Below, piece after piece: positions 17,036 to 20,623 of a stretch of 20,623 nt of DNA; position 1 is the stretch's first letter; the number at the start of each line of letters is the position of its first letter. The stretch spans positions 1 to 20,623 of the forward strand of contig CAKSXW010000033.1 in NCBI GenBank assembly GCA_934518555.1. The letters run 5' to 3'. A program made the position numbers and the translations under genes. The notes beneath the pieces are model-generated. The model saw only the letters and a program-made list of their open reading frames with translations. It was not told the DNA's origin and did no database searches. The DNA comes from an uncultured Faecalibacterium sp. (GTDB taxonomy: Bacteria > Bacillota > Clostridia > Oscillospirales > Ruminococcaceae).

Positions 17036-18223
17036 ATGCTTTACCGTGAACTGCAATGCAGCGAAGCCATCCACAAGGCCGTGGAGCGCATGGGCTTTGC
17101 GGAAATGACCGAAATTCAGGAAAAGACCATCCCCGTCATGCTGGCCGGACATGACGTCATCGCCAAGGCTCCCACCGGCACCGGCAAGACCTGTGCCTTT
17201 GGCATCCCGGTGGCAGAGCACATCCAGCCGGAAAACAAGTATCCCCAGGCCGTTATCATGGCCCCCACCCGGGAGCTGGCCCAGCAGATCGCAGAGGAGC
17301 TTTCCAACCTGACCTATTTTATGCCGGAGGTGCAGGTGGCCTGCGTCTACGGCGGTGCCAATATGGAAAAGCAGGCAAAGCGTCTGGCAGAGGGCTGCCA
17401 GATCGTGGTGGCCACCCCGGGCCGCCTGATGGACCACTACAAACATCACACCATCGACATCTCCCATGTGACCCAGATCGTGCTGGATGAGGCCGACGAG
17501 ATGCTGAACATGGGCTTTTACAAGGACGTGCGCCACATCATTGAGATGATGAAGGCCCGCAAGGCCCTGTCCATGTTCTCGGCCACCATCAGCCGCGAGG
17601 TGATGGACATCGGCTGGCTGTACCAGCACAACGCCGAGGAGATCACCGTGCAGCCCAAGGAGGAGAGCCAGCCCAAGATCACCCAGTATATGCTGGAGAC
17701 CTCCGGCCGCAACAAGCTGTCGGACCTGGCCCAGATCATCATCGGGGAGGGCTACAAGCGTGTGATGGTGTTCTGCGACACCAAGTTCAATACCGCCACC
17801 CTGGCTAACCAGCTGGCTCGCCTGGGCTTCTCGGTGGACTGTCTCCACGGGGACCTGTCCCAGAAGGAACGCAACCAGATCATGCAGACCTTCCGGGAGG
17901 GCAAGCTGTCCATTTTGGTGGCCACCGACGTGGCAGCCCGGGGCATCGACGTGTCGGATGTGGACGCCGTCATCAATTACGATGTGCCCAGTGACAACGA
18001 GCACTACACCCACCGCATCGGCCGCACCGGCCGTGCCAAAAAGGAGGGCGTCAGCTACCTGTTCTATGTGCCGGAGGAGAAAAAACGGGTGCAGGAGCTG
18101 CTGCGCCTGACCCGCAATACGGAGCTGTGCACTCCGGTGCACTTCGACTTCAACCATGAGCGCATCGTGGTGGAGCAGAAGCAGGACAACGCCGACCGGT
18201 TCCAGATCAAGTGCTATTTTTAA
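17036..18223 (+). CDS. DEAD-box ATP-dependent RNA helicase
   Basis: The 395-residue protein has all core motifs of the family: Q motif with EIQEKTIP (26-33), Walker A APTGTGKT (45-52), PTRELA (77-82), TPGR (127-130), DEAD (151-154), SAT (182-184), ARGID (301-305) and HRIGRTGR (326-333). Such proteins unwind short RNA duplexes in ribosome assembly or mRNA decay. It stops soon after the second RecA domain and has no RGG-rich, basic or DbpA-type RNA-binding tail, so it is a minimal helicase and its target is not predictable. The ATG at 17036 has GGAG about 7 nt upstream; an upstream in-frame start lies within the promoter. Confidence 0.94.
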   Translation: MLYRELQCSEAIHKAVERMGFAEMTEIQEKTIPVMLAGHDVIAKAPTGTGKTCAFGIPVAEHIQPENKYPQAVIMAPTRELAQQIAEELSNLTYFMPEVQVACVYGGANMEKQAKRLAEGCQIVVATPGRLMDHYKHHTIDISHVTQIVLDEADEMLNMGFYKDVRHIIEMMKARKALSMFSATISREVMDIGWLYQHNAEEITVQPKEESQPKITQYMLETSGRNKLSDLAQIIIGEGYKRVMVFCDTKFNTATLANQLARLGFSVDCLHGDLSQKERNQIMQTFREGKLSILVATDVAARGIDVSDVDAVINYDVPSDNEHYTHRIGRTGRAKKEGVSYLFYVPEEKKRVQELLRLTRNTELCTPVHFDFNHERIVVEQKQDNADRFQIKCYF

Positions 18224-18229
18224 AGAAAG

Positions 18230-18264
18230 GAGCTGCTGTACGACCTTGTGCGGCAGCTCTTTTT
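18230..18264 (+). terminator. Terminator of the helicase gene
   Basis: GAGCTGC (18230-18236) pairs with GCAGCTC (18253-18259) around a 16-nt loop that can fold further, followed by five T. It lies 6 nt after the helicase stop. Confidence 0.8.
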
Positions 18265-18274
18265 GCAAAAAAGC

Positions 18275-18305
18275 TTGACGTTCCCCCTTCTGGAAGGTGT
18301 AAGAT
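18275..18305 (+). promoter_or_regulatory. MerR-type promoter with 19-bp spacer and dyad operator
   Basis: TTGACG (18275-18280) and TAAGAT (18300-18305) are separated by 19 bp, two more than usual. A dyad CCTTC-TG-GAAGG (18286-18297) sits in the spacer. A long spacer with a central dyad is the hallmark of promoters switched by MerR proteins through DNA untwisting, and the first gene downstream encodes a MerR protein, so autoregulation is very likely. Confidence 0.85.
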
Positions 18306-18331
18306 GGGAGCATAAGGAGGCAACCGGGACC

Positions 18332-18985
18332 ATGAAGATCAACGAAGTAGAAGCCGCTGTGGGCATATCCAAAAAGAACATCCGCTTTTACGAGGAGGAG
18401 GGGCTCATCAGCCCCAGCCGGGAGCCGGGCAACGGCTACCGCAGTTATGCCCCGGCGGATGTGGAACGGCTGCGCCGCATCAAGCTGCTGCGTAAGCTGG
18501 ATGTGCCTTTGGCAGAGATCCGGGAAATGCTGGAGGGCAGGCGCACCCTGGCAGAGGGCATGAGCCTTCAGCTGGAGCGTCTCAGTGTCCGCCGCAAGGA
18601 CCTGGAGGAGGCCATGGACTTCTGCCAGCTGCTGCATCAGACCCCCGGAAGCCTGGAAGAACTGGATGTGGAGCAGACGCTGGAGCGTCTGGCTGCCCGG
18701 GAGGAACAGGGGGTGACATTTGTGAACATTGAACGGACCGACCGGAAGGCAAAGCGGGTCCGGGGAGCCTGTATCGGCGCAGCTATTTTTGTGGCACTGA
18801 TGGCCTTTGTCATGGCCACCACGGCCTGGGCCCTTTACACGGATCCCCAGGATGCACCGCCGCTGCCCCTGGTAGTGGTGATGTTCGGCATCCCAGTGGG
18901 GTGCATCGTGGGCACCCTGAAGGTGCTGCTGGATCGGATCGAGGAGATCGGAAAAGGAGAAGAAGATGCTTATCGTAACTATTAA
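18332..18985 (+). CDS. MerR-family regulator with two C-terminal membrane segments
   Basis: The 217-residue protein starts with a typical MerR DNA-binding domain (residues 1-68), including IRFYEEEGLISPSR and NGYRSYAPADVERLRRI. A helical dimerisation region (about 72-125) follows. Instead of a soluble effector domain it has two hydrophobic stretches (about 146-168 and 178-200) after a basic RKAKRVRG segment, which should anchor it in the membrane with the DNA-binding part inside. The signal is unknown; a membrane state or metal is conceivable. The start has AAGGAGG (18314-18320) 11 nt upstream. It overlaps the YbjQ-family gene by 20 bp. Confidence 0.9.
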   Translation: MKINEVEAAVGISKKNIRFYEEEGLISPSREPGNGYRSYAPADVERLRRIKLLRKLDVPLAEIREMLEGRRTLAEGMSLQLERLSVRRKDLEEAMDFCQLLHQTPGSLEELDVEQTLERLAAREEQGVTFVNIERTDRKAKRVRGACIGAAIFVALMAFVMATTAWALYTDPQDAPPLPLVVVMFGIPVGCIVGTLKVLLDRIEEIGKGEEDAYRNY

Positions 18986-19277
18986 CGAGATCCCGGGCAA
19001 AAAGCTGGAGGCCCTGGGGGTGGTACGGGGCAGCACGGTGCAGAGCCGGAACCTGGGCCACGATATGATGGCCGGGTTCCGCACCCTGGTGGGCGGCGAG
19101 GTGACCGACTACGCCGAGATGCTCACCGAGGCCCGGCAGATCGCCACAGGCCGTATGGTCAAGGATGCTGAGGCCCTGGGGGCCGATGCCATTGTGGGAA
19201 TGCGTTACGCCTCTGCCAGCGTCATGCAGGGGGCGGCAGAAGTGATCGCTTATGGAACGGCGGTGAAGTTTGTATGA
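18966..19277 (+). CDS. YbjQ (UPF0145) family protein
   Basis: A 103-residue protein with the family pattern: a start of short beta strands LIVTINEIPGKK, the segment GVVRGSTVQSRNLGHDMMAGFRTLVGGEV, a helix with TEARQIATGRMVKDAEALGADAIVGMRY and an end strand AYGTAVKF. The family was once labelled as possible heavy-metal binding and forms ring-like oligomers in known structures; its biochemical role is not established. AAGGAGAAG precedes the ATG. It overlaps the MerR gene upstream by 20 bp and the CPBP protease gene downstream by 4 bp (ATGA), so the three are one operon. Confidence 0.88.
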   Translation: MLIVTINEIPGKKLEALGVVRGSTVQSRNLGHDMMAGFRTLVGGEVTDYAEMLTEARQIATGRMVKDAEALGADAIVGMRYASASVMQGAAEVIAYGTAVKFV

Positions 19278-20182
19278 CAGTCAAAGAAAAACAGGGCTTT
19301 GGCCTATACTTTTTGTTGGCCTTCGGCCTGGCATGGCTGTGCCAGGTCGGCGGCTGTATGGCACTGCTGCAGCAGAAGAATGCGGTGCTCTATCAACTGG
19401 CCTTGATCGCCACCATGTTCTGCCCCTTGCTGGCAGTGCTGCTGGTGCAAAAGGTCTTTTTGCGGCAGCCCACCGGCATCGGCTGGAAGGTCCAGGGCAA
19501 GCGGCGGTTCTGGCTGGCGGCCTGGTTCGGCCCGGCGGTGCTCACCCTGCTGGGTGCAGTGCTGTATTTTGCGGTGTTCCCTTCCCGGCTGGACCTGACC
19601 GGCAGCTGGCTGGTGGCCGTCTATGGCGGCGAAATGGACGCCCAGACCCTGCGTAGAGAGCTGGGGGTCTCCACCGGCAGCTATCTGCTGCAGACTGGCC
19701 TGTTTGCGGTGCTCCTGGCCCCGGCCATCAATATGTTCCCGGCTCTGGGGGAGGAAGCCGGCTGGCGAGGGTATATGATGCCCCGGCTGAAGGAGCGGTT
19801 CGGCCTGCTGAATGGCCGGCTGCTGGGCGGTGTGGTCTGGGGCGTCTGGCATTGGCCCCTGATGTTGCTGGTGGGCTACGAGTACGGCACCAACTACCTG
19901 GGAGCACCCTGGCTGGGGCTGTTGGTGTGGTGCGTGATCTGCTTTGCCCTCAATGCTTTGCTGGATGCGCTGTACGAAAAAACCGGCAGCATCTGGGTAC
20001 CTGCCATTGCTCATGGGGCCTTCAATGCCATTGCGTCCCTGCCCCAGGTCCTGACTACCCCGGCGGATACTTATTATAATGTATTAGGCCCCATGCCCAT
20101 TGGCCTGATAGCTGGGCTGCCGCTGTTGGCGGCGGCGGTTGCATGGACCCTGCGGCAGATGAAGGACGAGGAAAGCGATTGA
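19274..20182 (+). CDS. CPBP-family intramembrane metalloprotease
   Basis: The 302-residue, strongly hydrophobic protein has about eight membrane segments. The CAAX-protease/bacteriocin-processing (CPBP, Abi) motifs are complete: EEAGWRG with E160, E161 and R165; VVWGVWHWP with H193; and AHGAFN with H247 and N251. Relatives cleave membrane substrates or act in bacteriocin self-immunity; the bacterial substrates are mostly unknown. The ATG overlaps the stop of the YbjQ-family gene. Being in one operon with a membrane-bound MerR regulator suggests it might cleave or signal through that protein, which is only a hypothesis. Confidence 0.9.
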   Translation: MTVKEKQGFGLYFLLAFGLAWLCQVGGCMALLQQKNAVLYQLALIATMFCPLLAVLLVQKVFLRQPTGIGWKVQGKRRFWLAAWFGPAVLTLLGAVLYFAVFPSRLDLTGSWLVAVYGGEMDAQTLRRELGVSTGSYLLQTGLFAVLLAPAINMFPALGEEAGWRGYMMPRLKERFGLLNGRLLGGVVWGVWHWPLMLLVGYEYGTNYLGAPWLGLLVWCVICFALNALLDALYEKTGSIWVPAIAHGAFNAIASLPQVLTTPADTYYNVLGPMPIGLIAGLPLLAAAVAWTLRQMKDEESD

Positions 20183-20214
20183 CAGCCCTATTATAAAGAA
20201 TGGCAAACGCAAGG

Positions 20215-20247
20215 AGGCCGCTGCATGGTCGTGTGCAGCGGCCTTTT
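20215..20247 (+). terminator. Terminator of the MerR-YbjQ-CPBP operon
   Basis: AGGCCGCTGCA (20215-20225) pairs perfectly over 11 bp with TGCAGCGGCCT (20234-20244), 8-nt loop, then TTT A. It lies 32 nt after the last stop. Confidence 0.85.
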
Positions 20248-20340
20248 AGCGTCTGATGACGGTATCCGTCAAAACACACCTGGAAACAAGCAGGAAAACT
20301 AGCCGATGTGCCCAAAACGATAAAATGAACGAAAAACTTT

Positions 20341-20535
20341 GAAAAAAGGCTTGCAAAAGATGGCACAGTATGGTACTATATGTGAGCGCCAAGCGCTGAG
20401 ACAAAGAATGACTTCTGAAACCTCAGCCGGAAGCCTTTGAAAAGAACCAATAGACGCCGAAAAGTTCCGGTTAGCACCGAGAAACACGAAGCGATCCAAG
20501 TTCAGAAAGTTCAAAAGATTCCGAAAAAAGGCTTG
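20341..20535 (+). repeat. 13-bp direct repeat GAAAAAAGGCTTG at both tandem promoters
   Basis: The sequence occurs at 20341-20353 and 20523-20535, 182 bp apart, each time joining an A-tract to the -35 box. It shows the two promoters are duplicates or share a selected upstream element. Between them (20398-20522) I see no ORF, tRNA or other feature. Confidence 0.75.
20351..20379 (+). promoter_or_regulatory. Upstream promoter (P1) of the probable rRNA operon
   Basis: TTGCAA (20351-20356), 17-bp spacer and TACTAT (20374-20379) preceded by TGG. An A-rich tract GAAAAAAGG before the -35 resembles an UP element. A short hairpin AGCGC-CAA-GCGCT (20385-20397) lies at the predicted 5' end of the RNA. 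Confidence 0.7.
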
Positions 20536-20561
20536 ACAAGAAACCGCTTCTGTGGTAAAAT
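20533..20561 (+). promoter_or_regulatory. Downstream promoter (P2) of the probable rRNA operon
   Basis: Consensus TTGACA (20533-20538), 17-bp spacer and TAAAAT (20556-20561), preceded by TGG and by an A-tract upstream of the -35. Transcription would start near 20568. Confidence 0.82.
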
Positions 20562-20623
20562 AATCAAGTCGTCAGCCGCAAGGCTGGGGCGCACGGGACC
20601 TTGAAAATTGAACAATATCGAAA
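20562..20623 (+). other. Probable 5' leader of an rRNA operon, cut by window edge
   Basis: After P2 a hairpin CAGCC-GCAA-GGCTG (20573-20586) is followed by GGGACCTTGAAAATTGAAC, a phrase of the kind found in rRNA leaders and spacers of clostridia. No coding start is visible before the edge. The rRNA gene itself is not in the window, so this is inference from the promoter style and this phrase. Confidence 0.55.

Noticed and set aside
16961..19084. Minus-strand open frame of 707 codons across the helicase and MerR genes
   Set aside because: Spans two real genes, a terminator and a promoter on the plus strand; no recognisable domain.
20398..20522. tRNA or small RNA between the tandem rRNA-type promoters
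   Set aside because: No cloverleaf, CCA end or terminator is visible; the stretch looks like plain spacer between P1 and P2.

Overview
The window looks like a chromosomal segment of a GC-rich Firmicute, most likely an Oscillospiraceae/Faecalibacterium-type gut clostridium. Grounds: strong AGGAGG-type ribosome binding sites, the greA-lysS pair, the two-subunit dihydroorotate dehydrogenase (PyrK + PyrD 1B) typical of Firmicutes, short-spaced sigma-A promoters and an rRNA-type double promoter at the right edge. The taxon is inferred from gene content and style, not from a marker gene. I see no phage, insertion sequence, CRISPR array, tRNA or complete rRNA.

Left part, minus strand (1-4111): lysS (3' end outside the window), greA in the same operon, and an elongation-factor-G paralogue with altered GTPase motifs on its own promoter. 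Positions 4037-4693 hold that promoter, a hairpin, and a plus-strand gene for a 33-residue hydrophobic peptide behind a highly folded leader that can mask its ribosome binding site.

Middle (4694-7022): a dCMP deaminase-type enzyme and argF (plus) face cysE (minus) across a shared terminator.

Pyrimidine block (7242-16450): a promoter, a 29-codon leader ORF ending in U-rich Phe codons, and an intrinsic terminator directly after its stop lead into pyrC-pyrF-pyrK-pyrD. A second promoter, preceded by four copies of TTTATG/CATAAA, serves pyrE-carA-carB. Together these encode UMP synthesis except aspartate carbamoyltransferase; pyrB, pyrI and pyrR are absent here. CarAB also supplies carbamoyl phosphate to the nearby ArgF. 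The leader resembles the UTP-sensing pyrBI attenuator of enteric bacteria rather than the PyrR system usual in Firmicutes, and is the most interesting item here.

Right part (16451-20623): an HU-family DNA-binding protein; a compact DEAD-box RNA helicase; a three-gene operon of a membrane-anchored MerR regulator, a YbjQ-family protein and a CPBP membrane protease, behind a MerR-style promoter (19-bp spacer with a dyad); then two tandem strong promoters and a leader that probably start an rRNA operon just beyond the edge.
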